A stretch of DNA of 64,000 bases from Azorinus chamasolen (GCA_963576725.1 OY755243.1:43819243-43883242); one strand, 5' to 3'; shown: positions 11,121 through 21,739, numbered from the stretch's first letter. Translations and numbers: made by a program. Notes: generated from the letters alone by a model not told the origin.

Positions 11121-11124
11121 TTAA

Positions 11125-11350
11125 CCCATTCCCTCAATTTAATGCCTATTGACGCCTTTGTAAAATTCACTTTTTGAAACCATTGTGATAAATAGAGCAT
11201 TTGTTCCATAGAGCAAAATTCAATGCTCTATTTATCACAATGGTTTCAAAACGTCACCATTCTAAAGCTTTCCTTTTCTGTAGTAAATGCTCCTTTTCGG
11301 TAGATTTATTAAAAAAGAATTGGATCTTAAATAGTGTATGAGGGAATTGG
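11125..11350 (-). mobile_element. TM2b MITE
   Basis: Flanked by TTAA (11121-11124 and 11351-11354). Ends CCCATTCCCTCA and GGGAATTGG. The long hairpin GAAACCATTGTGATAAATAG ... is imperfect at its tip. The opposite orientation to TM2a is shown by the TTTCGGTAGATTTATT arm lying on the right. Confidence 0.75.
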
Positions 11351-11354
11351 TTAA

Positions 11355-11600
11355 TCCTTTACCTGATAGAGGTACATTTCGATGCATTTGCTAACAGAGG
11401 AGACCAAGATCAGATGGCTCCTGTAGGAGCTGTCTGATCAGAGTTTGCCCTGAAATATTATAAATCTGATTCTACAATTTCTGACATGGTCAGTTACTGC
11501 TTTGTTCATCATTTCTATTACATGTATAAAATGTCAGCTGATTAATATTCATAGTCATTATTTCTGACATGAATATTCATCAGGTAGACTAAGTAAAGTG
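11355..11600 (-). mobile_element. TM1a MITE sharing a TTAA with TM2b
   Basis: Starts immediately after the TTAA that ends TM2b and ends before TTAA at 11601-11604. The hairpin (GATGGCTCCTGTAGGAGC centre) is followed by AGCTGATTAATATTCAT and TTATTTCTGACATGAATATT, that is, TM1a in inverse orientation. Confidence 0.65.
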
Positions 11601-11668
11601 TTAATCAGGTTTCTTATTTAGATACTGCAGATCCTGATGTCAGTATCCTATTGTTTTGTACAGCATTC

Positions 11669-11832
11669 ACCCATTCCCTCATAGGCTATTTTTAGACAGT
11701 GTCCTCTTTGAATAAATCTACCGAAAAGGTCAACATTTACTAGCCAAAAGGTAAATTTTAGAATTGTGTAGTATGTAGTATGTAAAAGTGACGTTTACAG
11801 AGGTGTCAAAAGGCATTAATATGAGGGAATGC
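11669..11832 (+). mobile_element. TM2c MITE lacking its hairpin
   Basis: Arms as in other TM2 copies (CCCATTCCCTCATAGGC; GGCATTAATATGAGGGAATG) with TTAA at 11833-11836. The expected 65-70 base palindrome is absent and a short TATGTAGTATG tract stands in its place. Confidence 0.7.
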
Positions 11833-11889
11833 GTTAAAGACTTAAATGTTCTTTCTTATGACATGGCTCATATAAAAACATTTCAAGGA

Positions 11890-12020
11890 TATTTCTCCAC
11901 TAAATCTTTTATTGTGACCACACTTTGTCACAAAGATGATTGTAAAGAGTGATCAGAGCATAGGGGTTTGGTGGAGGTATAATGAATTTGGTATTTGAAT
12001 ACGCATCCATTGCTGGGATA
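11890..12020 (+). mobile_element. HP4 element, degenerate
   Basis: Contains TCTCCACTAAATCTTTTATT and GGGGTTTGGTGGAGG flanking a decayed hairpin with GTGACCAC/GTGATCAG, as in HP4a and HP4b. Confidence 0.45.
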
Positions 12021-12244
12021 CCATATTAACTTTCAGCATGAAGAATAAACGTACAATGCACATGCTGATGAAGGGGTGGGCATGCAAAATGCGGCGAAAT
12101 TTGGTTTTGCATTAGGCCAGTGTAATAGATGCGCAACAGGTGTTAACGGTTGTTAAAGAATTCAAGGGTTTGGTACAAAACCATTGTAAGTAATACTTGC
12201 TAAATTTTATGTGGCAGTTCGTGATAACTTTTGCAATCAGTGAG

Positions 12245-12310
12245 AATCTATAAGGATGAGATGTCAAGTAACTTGGCATCTAATCTCAATCGAACACGTT
12301 CTACACTAAT
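12245..12310 (+). mobile_element. TM5 palindrome fragment
   Basis: AAGGATGAGATGTCAAGTAA with the mirror TTGGCATCTAATCTCAAT, a decayed form of the TM5 palindrome best seen at 52476-52520. Confidence 0.4.
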
Positions 12311-12408
12311 TGTATTTTTAAAAAATAAAATTAAGTTTTATCTTGGAGGGAGAGGATGTTTATGATCGTTGACCCTTACAGTGCGGGACATGAGTCACTA
12401 ATGTCCTT

Positions 12409-12706
12409 GGTTCGAAATTAACAGTGGCAAGTGTCAGTTTTGCCGCCAGAAATGTCCAACTTGCTACCTGATCTGAAAGTCAGTAGCAAAATCTTGCCAC
12501 CAGAAATAAATGGGTAGAAATCAAAACAATTAGAAAAATACTTCCAAGAATTATCAGACCACCGTTTGTTTTTCTTGCTTGTTGAAAATTTCCATACATT
12601 GCTTTCTATCTTCCTATAATTTTGCCACCAGGTAAGAGCATTTTGCCACCAACTTTCAGATCAGGTGGCAAGTACTTGCCTGACCAGGGAAAAAAGTTAA
12701 TTTCAA
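12409..12706 (+). mobile_element. R element, most complete copy
   Basis: About 298 bp with inverted ends TTCGAAATTAAC and GTTAATTTCAAA. The interior has several GGTGGCAAGT / TTGCCACC phrases in both orientations, and AAAACTTGCCACC-type words that give short proline-rich reading frames by chance. Partial copies are at 1195-1310 and 3925-4108. Superfamily not recognised. Confidence 0.6.
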
Positions 12707-12828
12707 ACACTGCTAATGTCCTTTGTAAACAGTGTAGACCCAGATGAGAGAGCTCCCATTCTCCATCCCTAGTTTACAATAGCGTTGCCTTAACAGGACT
12801 GTAGATAAGATTTGAACTGATCTATTAA

Positions 12829-13072
12829 CCCTTTCCCTATTCAATATTCATGCAATAATGCAAGAAATAATGACATCATGAATATGGTTTAGCTGAAATA
12901 ATTATATTGGAATATGTACACAGCATTAAATTGTGTTGGTATTGATAGAAACTGTAGTCAGGCCTACTATAGTTTCATAATCAAACAGAGCAGACAACTC
13001 CAATCGGAGTCATCTGATCTGGGTCTACTCTGTTTGCAAATGCGTGAAAAGGCATTTATATGAGGGAAAGGG
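12829..13072 (+). mobile_element. TM1a MITE, complete
   Basis: 244 bp between TTAA at 12825-12828 and 13073-13076. Left CCCTTTCCCTATTCAA, right ATGAGGGAAAGGG. The hairpin runs from AACAGAGCAGAC to GGGTCTACTCTGTTTGC with the centre AACTCCAATCGGAGT. A good reference copy for the family. Confidence 0.8.
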
Positions 13073-13084
13073 TTAAAATCTCTT

Positions 13085-13215
13085 GTTTCTGCAACTCATT
13101 AGAACCTCGGAGGGGCGATTCTGATGAGATGCAGCGAGATAGGGTTTGGCAGAGAAATATCAAAACTATTTTCATTGGGTTTTGTAAATACGCTTCTTAT
13201 CTACAGCCTTGACTA
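13085..13215 (+). mobile_element. HP4-like fragment
   Basis: AGGGTTTGGCAGAGAAAT and CGCTTCTTATCTACAG resemble the right half of HP4. The hairpin is not recognisable. Confidence 0.3.
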
Positions 13216-13439
13216 AGCCTTCAAATTGTTTTCCGAACAGTTCATTTACTAGTCACAGTGCCAAAATGTTATCTTTTGTGTTACTGTTGACTTTCTGTAC
13301 GGTTGTTTATGAAGAATAAAGAGTTGCAGTTGTTATTCCACAGTCAGTTTTGCAGTTTTATTTATAGTTTTGTACTTACAGTGTAAGTACTTGTAGTGCA
13401 TTTTCTTGCAACAGTGACATTTCAAGTCTAAATACTAAT

Positions 13440-13605
13440 ACAGTCAAGCCCTTCCTAACCGGATGTTAAAGATAGCATAAATATCAGTCTTGCTAACAGA
13501 TAGTAGCTTAATACAAGTTGCAAGTCATGCAGACTTTTCACCCTGCATTAAGCAGTCAGACCTGCCTATAGGTCTCTAAATTCTTCTACCGTTTTACTAT
13601 ACCAG
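13440..13605 (+). mobile_element. TA3 fragment
   Basis: ATACAGTCAAGCCCTTCCTA at the left, and GCAAGTCATGCAGA ... CACCCTGCATTAAGCAGTC from the TA3 palindrome. The right end is not found. Confidence 0.4.
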
Positions 13606-13726
13606 AATTCTAGTATAAAACTTTGAACCAGAAATATGGTCAAGTAGAATTTCATGGATAACATGTTAACCCTATTTTGAATATTCATGTAAGAAATAAT
13701 GGCATCATGAATATTTATCAGCAATT

Positions 13727-14493
13727 TTTTTTTATACGCTCACCTAATAAAGGTGGTCATATATTGTTGTGGCCCTGTCCGTCCGTCCGTTCGTAGTTCG
13801 TTCGTCCGTCAACATTTTGTTTGTCCACTGTTTTCTCAGAAAACTATTTGACGGATATTAATGACGCTTAACACAAATGTTTAATGCATCAAGATCTGAA
13901 GCTGACTTGATTCTGAGGTTCATTTGATTTGTCGCTTTGGAGTTATGGCCCTTGCACTTAAAAAAAATAATGCAAGTATATGCAAATATGAGAATGGTCG
14001 TAACTTTTTAATTTACTGATATTTACTTCAATTTTTTTTATATGATATTACCTTAATATGGATTTTCACATATATTGTGGGTTTTTTATGTCACTTTATT
14101 TTAAAGTTATGGCCCTTGAACTTTTGTGTTCGTTGCTTTGTTTGTCAACTTTTAGTTTGTCTGTTGTTTCCTGGGAAAACTATTAAAAGGATATTAATAA
14201 GACTTCACACAAATGTTTTATGCAACAAAATCTGAAGCTGAGTTGATTTTGAGGTTCATTCAATATATCGTAACAGTGTTATGGCCCATGCACTTTACAA
14301 AAATCTGCAAATATGAGAATGGCCATAACTTTAGTTAATAAGATATTCACTTCAATTTTTTTTTATATAATATCACCTTAGTATGGAGATAAAGTTTTTA
14401 AGCACAAATTAGAAAATGTCAAAACTTATAAGGCATTTTGAATCAGAGAAAGTTTGGAAGTGGGCATATCATGTACCGTACGCGGTATTCTTG
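13727..14493 (+). mobile_element. HT-H, Helitron/HINE-like element
   Basis: T-rich start, head CACCT/AGGTG, GTCCGTCCGTCCGTTCG microsatellite, then two diverged core units (CAAATGTTTAATGCATCAAG; CAAATGTTTTATGCAACAAA). The tail hairpin TACCG/CGGTA has the loop TACG. Ends CTTG at 14490-14493, followed by TT. Inserted in a TM1a. Confidence 0.65.
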
Positions 14494-15105
14494 TTATACT
14501 CCCACAAACAGAGTTTGAGGGGGGTATACTGGAATCAGCCTGTCGGTTGGTCGGTCTGTCGGTCGTCGGTCGGTCTGTCCACAAAATCTTGTACTTTCAA
14601 CTCCTCCTTCAATTTCAACCTGATTCACTTGATACTTGGCATAAATGTTACTCAGGAGTAGTATATGTGCAAGGCACAAATTTCAGGTCTCTGTGACCTT
14701 GACCTTGACCTTTGTCCTTGAAATTGGTCTTGAAATTGGCAGGCAAAATCTTGTACTTTGAACTCCTCCTTCACTTTCAACCTGATTCACTTGATACGTG
14801 GCATAAATGTTACTCAGGAGTAGTAGATGTGCAAGACACAAATTTCAAATCTCTGTGACCTTGACCTTTGGCCTTGAAATTGGTCTTAAAATTGGCAGGC
14901 AAAATCTTGTACGGCGAACTCCTCCTTCACTTTCAACCTGATTTACTTGATACTTGGCATAAATGTTACTCAGGAGTAGTAGATGTGCAAGACACAAATT
15001 TCAGGTCTTGTCCGGAGCATATATCCTATACTCTATTATCTAGCATTACCAAACCTGTTGTGTCAATACATATTGGGTAGTAGATATTCAGGTCTCTGTG
15101 ACCTT
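14494..15105 (+). mobile_element. HT-B1, truncated Helitron/HINE-like element
   Basis: Begins TTATACTCCCACAAACAG immediately after the end of HT-H. The head GGGGGGTATACTGGAATCAG and a GTCGGTCTGTC microsatellite lead into three units of the 162-bp monomer (14582, 14744, 14899). The family tail (TCACCTTTAGTGA hairpin plus CTAG) is missing. Confidence 0.65.
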
Positions 15106-15440
15106 GAACAATTACTGGCCATGGAAGAAACTGTAGAATGAGATTTATATTAGATCATAATCAAACAAAACAGCCCTTGATCAGAAAACTTTTACAGGAG
15201 CTGTCTGTGATCTGAGTCTACTCAGGTCTACTCTGTCTGCAAAGGTGTCTAAAGGTGCTTCTCATGTGTAAAGGGTTAACTCTTTTCACACCATACAAGG
15301 GGCAACTGTTGATTTGATTACCTTTGCAAATAGTTTGGATGAAGAGACGTTGAATAATTGAAGTTCCTCGCTGGGATACAAACTGTTTCTTCATTCTGTG
15401 TGTTTGAAGGGGAAATGGAGGACTGTTAAGCTGGTAACAA

Positions 15441-15672
15441 ACCCTTTCCCTCATATTAATGCTTTTTAATGCCTTAGCACACGGAGTAGACCAAGATCAG
15501 ATGGCTCCTATAGGAGTTATCTGATCAGGGTGTGCTCTATTTGCTTATGAAATTATAGATTTATACCATTACCAAAATTCCTTTGTACATTATGCCATTA
15601 TAAAAACCCAGCTAATAAATATTCATGATGTCATTGTTTTTTACATTAATCAACAGGGAAAGCCCGTTAAAC
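15441..15672 (-). mobile_element. TM1a MITE
   Basis: CCCTTTCCCTCATATTAATG at the left, then the hairpin (GATGGCTCCTATAGGAG centre) and the inverse arm AGCTAATAAATATTCATGAT. The ends are eroded and no TTAA is left on the left side. Confidence 0.6.
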
Positions 15673-15919
15673 CGTATTATAATTGTTAACTCAAGAAGAA
15701 GGTTACTGTATTACACAGTAATGGGAATCTACATGTATACAGTACATAACTTGTAAAATTTAATGAAATATTAATTATTTGTAGAATTTGCTAGACCTGC
15801 AATGGCTGCATGGTATACATGTACATGTATTACATTTTCCTACAGCACGGATTAAAAAAGATGACAACTTCTAAGCTATTTTACACTGGTATTTGTTGGT
15901 CTACAGGCAAGTATTTGAA

Positions 15920-16140
15920 CCCTTGAATGCTGAATATTCAAAGTGGAATGGCTCATTAGAGTTGAAATATAAAGTCCATTTGTCCATTAATGGTATGAAA
16001 GGCTTAAATTTCCAAGAGGAATTTGAATGACCAACTGTACAGACCCTGATATGAGAGTTCTTCTAGGAATTCTCTGATCTGGGTCTAGACTGTTTACAAA
16101 TAATTTGTTTCCCGTATTCAGAGAGTTAAAATATTTAGTT
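15920..16140 (+). mobile_element. TM6 MITE
   Basis: Left end CCCTTGAATGCTGAATATTC AAAGTGGAATGG, hairpin ACAGACCCTGATATGAGAG / CTCTGATCTGGGTCTAGACTG, right AGAGAGTTAAA. Family features recur at 48055-48248, where TTAA is present at the right end. Confidence 0.55.
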
Positions 16141-16267
16141 GAAATGTAATGCTTCCTTATGTTACAAGGAAGTATCTTCAAATACTGCAAGCTTTAAGTG
16201 ATGCAAAGACACTTGCAGACATTGACAAACACTTCAGGAAATCAGTAGTTTCCTTAATTAATGTTTA

Positions 16268-16478
16268 CAGAGTTCAGCCCCTTACCTTATAGTCTTTTAA
16301 CACCTTTGCAAGCAGAGCAGACCCAGATCAGACAGCTCCTATGGAAATTTATAGAACTGGTTCTACAGTTTCTTTCCTTGATAAAAATGTTAATCAATGT
16401 TGCATAACACAAATTCATTTAATGAATATTTAAAGTGATAAATCATTGCATTTTAATATTCATGAAGGAGAGGGTTAC
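16268..16478 (-). mobile_element. TM1a MITE with half hairpin
   Basis: CCCCTTACCTTATAG, then GCAGAGCAGACCCAGATCAG up to GCTCCTATGG, after which the mirror half is missing. The inverse arm and AGGGTTA follow. Confidence 0.5.
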
Positions 16479-16720
16479 GATGTACACAGTTGGGAATTTT
16501 CCTTATTTGATACTTTGTATTTACTGTCCTGCTCACTCATCCGCTCATATAAATAACCTTGAGGATTTAGTCATATAAACACATATGTTTTATTCAAAAT
16601 ATTGCACAGCAGGAAATTGCAGGAACTAGCAATATTTGATTTATACAAATTTATTTTCAGTGCTGAAGATTTAGTCACACCTCGTAAGATGATTAAGATA
16701 AACACACCAGACAGGCTGAG

Positions 16721-16931
16721 CCCTTTACTCCATGAATATCCATGTAAGAAATAATGTATGTATAAATATTAATTAGCTTTATGCTTAATGTTTGTAGTAG
16801 CATATGAACAAAAAAGAATTTGGCCTTGACAGAAAATGTAGAATCGGATCTCCACAAGCTTACAGGGCAAACTCTGATAGGAGCCCTCTGATCTGGGTCT
16901 ACCCTGTTTGCAGTATCCATGGAATAAAGGG
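16721..16931 (+). mobile_element. TM1a MITE
   Basis: CCCTTTACTCCATGAATATC at the left and GGAATAAAGGG at the right. The left half of the hairpin is shortened; the right half TCTGATCTGGGTCTACCCTG is kept. Confidence 0.6.
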
Positions 16932-16986
16932 ATATACATAAAAGAGTAATATCAAACAGTTTCTTGAAGGCAATGCATGCATGATA

Positions 16987-17189
16987 CAGTAAAATCTCGA
17001 TCATTCGAATTTTTTGTATAGAAGATTTTAGACCCTTTTAGGCAGGTGGCTGCTGATTGCATTGTGAAAGTCATGCAGAAAACTCCTCTAGGAGCTTTCT
17101 GCATGACTTTCACCATGCATTAAGCTGCCACCTGTCTTAAAGATCGATAATTATACATATTTTAGTGTTCGAATAATCAAGATTTACTG
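16987..17189 (+). mobile_element. TA3b MITE, complete
   Basis: 203 bp between TA at 16985-16986 and 17190-17191. Left CAGTAAAATCTCGATCATTC, right inverse GAATAATCAAGATTTACTG. The central palindrome is GCAGGTGGCTGC ... GCAGCCACCTG-like, around ACTCCTCTAGGAGC. Ends and TA target fit pogo/Tigger-type MITEs. Confidence 0.75.
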
Positions 17190-17222
17190 TAGCAAATTTT
17201 TTGCTTTACTAAAGCTATTGCT

Positions 17223-17400
17223 GAGTGTCACCTGTTGAGGTTTTATGACCCCTCACTGTCCATCGTCTGACCATTCATCAGACTGTCAACTGTTCATGCA
17301 AATGATGCGACTCCTCTGAAACCACTGATAGACATTAATGAGGTATTGCATAGATGTTCCTTGGATGGTCCTCTACCAAATTGTTCAGTGCAGAACATTG
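17223..17400 (+). mobile_element. HT-type fragment
   Basis: GTGTCACCTGTTGAGG resembles the HT-J head, and the following text (TCCTCTGAAACCACTGATAG, TGTTCCTTGGATGGTCCTCT) is of HT core type. No tail. Confidence 0.35.
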
Positions 17401-17503
17401 ATTGGAAAAGTTTATTGATAATTTAAAAATCCTTCTGGAGACTTAAGTGATAAATAAATCAAGTAAAACCCTTTAAAGTCACCATTAAATAATAAAAAAT
17501 TAC

Positions 17504-17670
17504 CTAGAAAATTCTGTCTGTAAGACACAGTGATGCCACCGTGGTGGTGCTTGACAATGAAAAAACTGTGACAACCAACTGCACGTACAAGCGTGACACA
17601 CAGACAGACGGACAGACGTACAGGTGCAAACATAATGCCCCCTGACAATCGTCAACAGGGGCATAAAAAG
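17504..17670 (-). mobile_element. HT-E2, short HT-E copy without array
   Basis: Read on the minus strand: head ATGCCCCTG ... GGGGGCAT, GTCTGTCCGTCTGTC microsatellite, one GTGCAGTTGGTTGTCAC segment, GGCATCAC, tail hairpin CTGTGTCTTACAGACAG and CTAG (17504-17507). The base after CTAG is G, unlike the T seen in the other copies. About 165 bp. Confidence 0.7.
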
Positions 17671-17682
17671 GTTTTTCAAAAT

Positions 17683-17783
17683 ACAGGTGGTGGCTTAATG
17701 CATACTGAAAGCAATGCATAAAACTCCCCTTGGAGCTTTGTGCATTGTTTTCATTGTGCATTAAGAAACCACCTGTGTACAAA
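17683..17783 (+). mobile_element. TA3 palindrome without ends
   Basis: CAGGTGGTGGCTTAATGCAT with its mirror GTGCATTAAGAAACCACCTG. The outer arms and TA sites are absent. Confidence 0.5.
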
Positions 17784-17984
17784 ATGCAAAGGTCTCCATT
17801 TAACAAATGTAATGCCCCTGTGAGCATTTATTAGAGATTATATGGTATGGTGACTTGTATTTGATGTGCAAGTGATGACTGTTTTTATAGCCTTGAATCT
17901 TACCTTCGCGTCAGTATTATGGATGTTTAGGTCAAGGGACATGGTAAATGATTTAACCCTTTTTATGCGAGTGATTAATTTGTG

Positions 17985-18070
17985 ACAACCTTTTGTGAAC
18001 GATTCAATTAAGATGAGATGCCTAGTAACTTAGTGTTTCATCAGGATCCAAACTGCTTGATACTCTGATT
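17985..18070 (+). mobile_element. TM5 fragment
   Basis: GATGAGATGCCTAGTAACTT followed by TCATCAGGATCCAAACTG, the right side of the TM5 palindrome. Confidence 0.45.
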
Positions 18071-18471
18071 GTAAGTTTACATAGAAATTGACTTAAATTG
18101 AATTGTAAGAATTGAAATGGTGGAAATGATTCTCAGACAACAATTAGTTAGCATGCAAACAGTTGAATAGCAAATACTTTCGCTAGCTGTGACTGTGTGG
18201 GGACTGTGTGGGCTGGGTTGATGTGAGCTAGTTGCCTGGAGGTAAACACAACTCACCAGGTAAACTTTAAGTTTATTGTTTTAAGAATTTAACAAATTTC
18301 TTTAACTTGCAGTGAATATCTTTAATAATGATACTGCTAGGATGAAGTCTTTCACTACTATACCCAGTAGTGAGGCCCTTTGCAAACTGTTTGAATCCAG
18401 ATAAGACAGTCTGATCAGTAAATTATGAGAATCCAGTGTTTGACACTTTTATATTGATATTGTTTCCTTAA

Positions 18472-18673
18472 CCCTTTACCTCATAGGCTATTTTTAGACA
18501 CAACCTCTTTGAATAAATCTACCGAAAAGGAGCATTTACTAGAGAAAAGGAAACAATTTGAATTGTGTAGTTTTGAAACCATTGTGATAAAGGAGCAAAT
18601 GCTCTATTTATCACAATGGTTTCAACAGGCAACTTTTTCAGAGGCGTCAAAAGGCGTCACTATGAGGGAATGG
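18472..18673 (+). mobile_element. TM2d MITE with shortened stem
   Basis: TTAA at 18468-18471 and 18674-18677. Arms as in TM2a. The left half of the hairpin has lost about 15 bases, so the stem is only partial. Confidence 0.7.
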
Positions 18674-18839
18674 GTTAAACAGTGAACACAGCAATTTGAT
18701 CAAAGTGTTGAAAGGATTAAAAATATAGTAAACACTGTAAGAGAGTTACATGTACCTGACACATAATCTTGACACGTTTAAAGTGGAATAGCCCGTTAGT
18801 AACAGTTTAACTAAAGAGTCCATTCAATATGATAGGCTT

Positions 18840-19385
18840 ATAATAAGATAGAATCTTTATTTACATATAAGATAGAATCTTTTATTTACATCTCATCAAT
18901 GCACATTCAGTAAATATAAAAACATATGCAATAAATCTTTCAAATAGTGCATAGCCATTCCATAAAGGAATTATTAGAGATAGTGAAAATGACATTGCAT
19001 GTCATATATAACACACAAGTTTATAACATCACAGTATGACACAAATAAAATAGGACCACTGCAAATTGCAATATTGATCCAATATACTAAAACAGTCCAA
19101 GAGAGTATAAACTAAAATAAGAATAGTCAACAAAAGCAAGTTAAAGTATTCCGATGTCCAAAATCTACATCTGTTAAGAAAACTTAAAGATCAAAATGAC
19201 ATGATACTATATCATGAAAAACATATCTGGAACATCAGATACATAAAAAAATTGAAGTTATACTTGCTAGATATTGAATGACAAGCAGTGCAGGAATGTT
19301 TTCCACCTGTAATTAGCTGGATGTCGCGATGTCAAAGTGACATAAAATCCGATACAAACAAATAAACAAGCAAAAAGTGCAGAAA
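18840..19385. other. Unassigned sequence with AATAAA words on the minus strand
   Basis: A short direct duplication (AAGATAGAATCTTTATTTAC / AAGATAGAATCTTTTATTTAC) carries minus-strand AATAAA words. A minus-strand 3' UTR end is conceivable, but no reading frame supports it. Confidence 0.25.
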
Positions 19386-19389
19386 TATA

Positions 19390-19600
19390 GGAATCCAGTC
19401 TATTGGCATTTGTAAGCAGTGTAGACCCTGATCAGAGGGTTGCTGTGGAAGTCATGTGAATCAGGATCTGCAAATTATTTGTCATACAAAATCCTCTAGC
19501 AAATTAAGTCTTTCATACTGAATGGACTCAAACACTGAATTTCCTTTCCACTTTGAATAATCTTCATTCAAAGTTGGGGAGATTATGAACCAGAAAATAT
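19390..19600 (-). mobile_element. TM6 MITE
   Basis: GTGTAGACCCTGATCAGAGG and GTGAATCAGGATCTGC form a decayed hairpin, followed by TTTCATACTGAATGGACTC and TTCCACTTTGAATAAT, the inverse TM6 arm. Confidence 0.45.
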
Positions 19601-19904
19601 TGTTAGAAATAGAATTTCATTTCTGACATTTTAAATAATTCCAGGGTTCAAAGTAGAAAGAAAATCACGATACAGATAGAAAATTGGCATGTGCTTATTT
19701 TTGTTGCAATTTCTTCAAAGAAAAACTAACATGAACCTCATCTTAAAATGCTCTTGGTAACATTTGAACTGGCAATAATAAATCATCTGTCAAGTATTTT
19801 TTCACACCACAATCTCATTTGTCTGCAGTGCTGGTGATGATATGACTTGCAGGATGTAACCAGCCTCTTCTGAATTATGGAAGTGTGATTTAACTCTTTG
19901 TAAG

Positions 19905-20355
19905 CTAGCTATGAATTCATGATAGCCTCGTGAAAAGCCTGCATTCAGAAATGGCACCAAATAACTTGGCATCTCGTTACAGTCAAAACTATTTGACACT
20001 TGTATTGTAGTTTTGAAAGAAATAGAAGAAATATTTATCTTTAGGAAGGAAACAGACAACAGTGTCTTGGCAGAGGACAGCTACTTAGCTAGCAAATGGT
20101 TGATTGGAAATAAATTTGGTATTTTAGCTACAATTTCACTTATTACAGCTGGTACAACTGTCAGACCTGATAGGAGGATCTTTACTCTTAGCACCATAAC
20201 TTAATGCCATTTGCAAAAATCTTTCTGCTTCTATTCTTAAGATGGATATTTTCTTTCATGTCATTTACAAACAACATGATCTGACTGACAAACAGTTTGG
20301 ATCCTGATGAGTTCCAGAGTAACTTGACATCTCATCTGACTCAAATCTATTTGCC
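19905..20355. mobile_element. Two TM5 fragments
   Basis: 19905-20000 holds CCAAATAACTTGGCATCTCG and TCAAAACTATTTGACACTTG. 20283-20355 holds AACAGTTTGGATCCTGATGA and the mirror CATCTCATCTGACTCAAA. An 85-codon minus-strand frame at 19802-20059 overlaps the first fragment and is not taken as a gene. Confidence 0.4.
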
Positions 20356-20619
20356 GATGAGATCACCAATTAGTTCTTGGCTTACTAGAAGATAAACACC
20401 TGACTGGCAGCACATGTGTGCTGTAAAATCACTCTGAGATTCATGAATCTGTCAAGAGATACCACCAGGCCCAGAGTGACAGTGTCGGGGAAATCATAAA
20501 GTCAGCTTGAGAATAGCTTAATTAAAGAAAAGATCTAATATGGTGACTTAAACTTTGATTCTAATTTAGAGAGAAGATTCTGTGACTGGGTAATGAATGT
20601 CTTTGCACACTAAGTAATT

Positions 20620-20770
20620 AGACCTTTGAATGCTAAAATTTAAAGTGGAATAGCCTATCAGAGTCCATTCATTATGAAAGACTGAATTTGCTAGTGGAAT
20701 TTGAATGAGAAAATGTACAGGCCCAGATCAAGGGTCTCCCAGGATTCCTCAGATCTGGGTTTATAGTTTT
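20620..20770 (+). mobile_element. TM6 MITE
   Basis: CCTTTGAATGCTAAAATTTA AAGTGGAATAGCC, then TGTACAGGCCCAGATC / TCAGATCTGGGTTTAT. The right end runs into TM2e. Confidence 0.5.
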
Positions 20771-20771
20771 A

Positions 20772-20996
20772 TCCCTTTCCTCCATATGCTATTTTTAGAC
20801 CCAACCACTTTGAATAACTCTACCGAAAAGAGCATTAACTAGAGAAAAGGAAAATTTTAGAATTTTGTAGTTTGAAAACCATTGTGATGAATAGAGTTTG
20901 CTCCTACTAGGAGCAAATTAATGCTCTATTTATCACAATGGTTTCATAAAGTGACTTTTACAGAGGCGTAGAAAGGCGTATTTATGGAGGAAAGGG
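20772..20996 (+). mobile_element. TM2e MITE
   Basis: Ends CCCTTTCCTCCATATGC and GGAGGAAAGGG. The hairpin of about 70 bases has small loop-side differences. The flanking sites are decayed (TTTA / TTAT). Confidence 0.65.
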
Positions 20997-20999
20997 TTA

Positions 21000-21252
21000 T
21001 ACTATTATGGTCTATCATCGATTATCAGAAGAGTCCATACAGTATGAAAGGGTATAATTTGTAGTGGAATCTGAATGACAAGCACTACAGATCCAGATCA
21101 GAGGGCTGTTAGGAGCCCACTGATCAGGATCTAAATGGTTTGAAAATGCCTGTACATTTGTTATAGCCTTTGCAAACAGTTTGGAGTCAGATTAGACACC
21201 AAATAATTTGGCGTCTCGTCAGGGTCCAAGCTGTTTGTCAATCTAATTGTGT
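21000..21252 (+). mobile_element. TM6 copy followed by TM5 copy
   Basis: TM6: CAGTATGAAAGGGTATAATT, CAGATCCAGATCAGAGGGC and its mirror CACTGATCAGGATC. TM5 (from 21168): TGCAAACAGTTTGGAGTCAG and GTCTCGTCAGGGTCCAAGCTG. Confidence 0.45.
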
Positions 21253-21313
21253 TTCTAACTGTAAATAACTTTATGAATCTTTATTTGTTAGATTTTTTTG
21301 TTACCGTATATAC

Positions 21314-21509
21314 AGAGCTACAGATAAAGGTACGTACCCACACACTAAAATCGTCAGTTCTTCACCAACCCCTGGCCTAGACTGTGACCACTCTTTAGAA
21401 TTGTCTCTTCGAGATGGTTCTGAAGAGTGGTCACAGTATAGAGTTTGGTGGAGAAATAAAGGAGATATTCTTGAAAATGTTTAAATTTATGCATCTTATC
21501 TGGACCTCT
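21314..21509 (+). mobile_element. HP4a hairpin element
   Basis: Imperfect TIRs AGAGCTACAGATAAAGG and CTTATCTGGACCTCT. The centre is a hairpin of about 80 bases (CCTAGACTGTGACCACTCTT ... AAGAGTGGTCACAGTATAG) around CTCTTCGAGA. About 196 bp. Confidence 0.6.
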
Positions 21510-21672
21510 GATATATAATGAACACAAAATGTTTTGGCCATGGCAGAAGCTGTAGAATCTGATCTATATAATCCCATAAGCAAACAGAGTAGAGCCTGAT
21601 CATGAGATAGCCATCTGATCTGCATCTACTCTGTTTGCAAAGGCGTTAAAAGGCATTTATATGAAGGGAAGA
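21510..21672 (+). mobile_element. TM1a MITE, right part
   Basis: ATATAATGAACACAAAATG, TTTGGCCATGGCAGAAGCTG, hairpin, AGGCATTTATATGAAGGG. The left part is split off by HP4a, as also happens at 22645-23000. Confidence 0.55.
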
Positions 21673-21739
21673 ATCTTTGAGTATTGAAGCTGCAAGCAGT
21701 TGGCAATAATTGCTTAGAGTACTAATAAATGTTCATTAA

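Larger units (their letters stand above)
13670..15275 (+). mobile_element. TM1a MITE split by HT-H and HT-B1
   Basis: Left TTAA 13666-13669 and the ATTCATGTAAGAAATAATGG arm end at about 13726. The right half (ACTGGCCATGGAAGAAACTG, decayed hairpin, AAAGGG, TTAA 15276-15279) resumes at about 15110. The two halves together give one TM1a. Confidence 0.65.

Noticed and set aside
18840..18910. Minus-strand AATAAA words as a gene 3' end
   Set aside because: The AATAAA words sit in a short direct duplication, AT-rich sequence produces them often, and no upstream exon can be supported.
19802..20059. 85-codon minus-strand frame
   Set aside because: Overlaps a TM5 palindrome fragment and has an opposite-strand frame over part of it. 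No domain seen.
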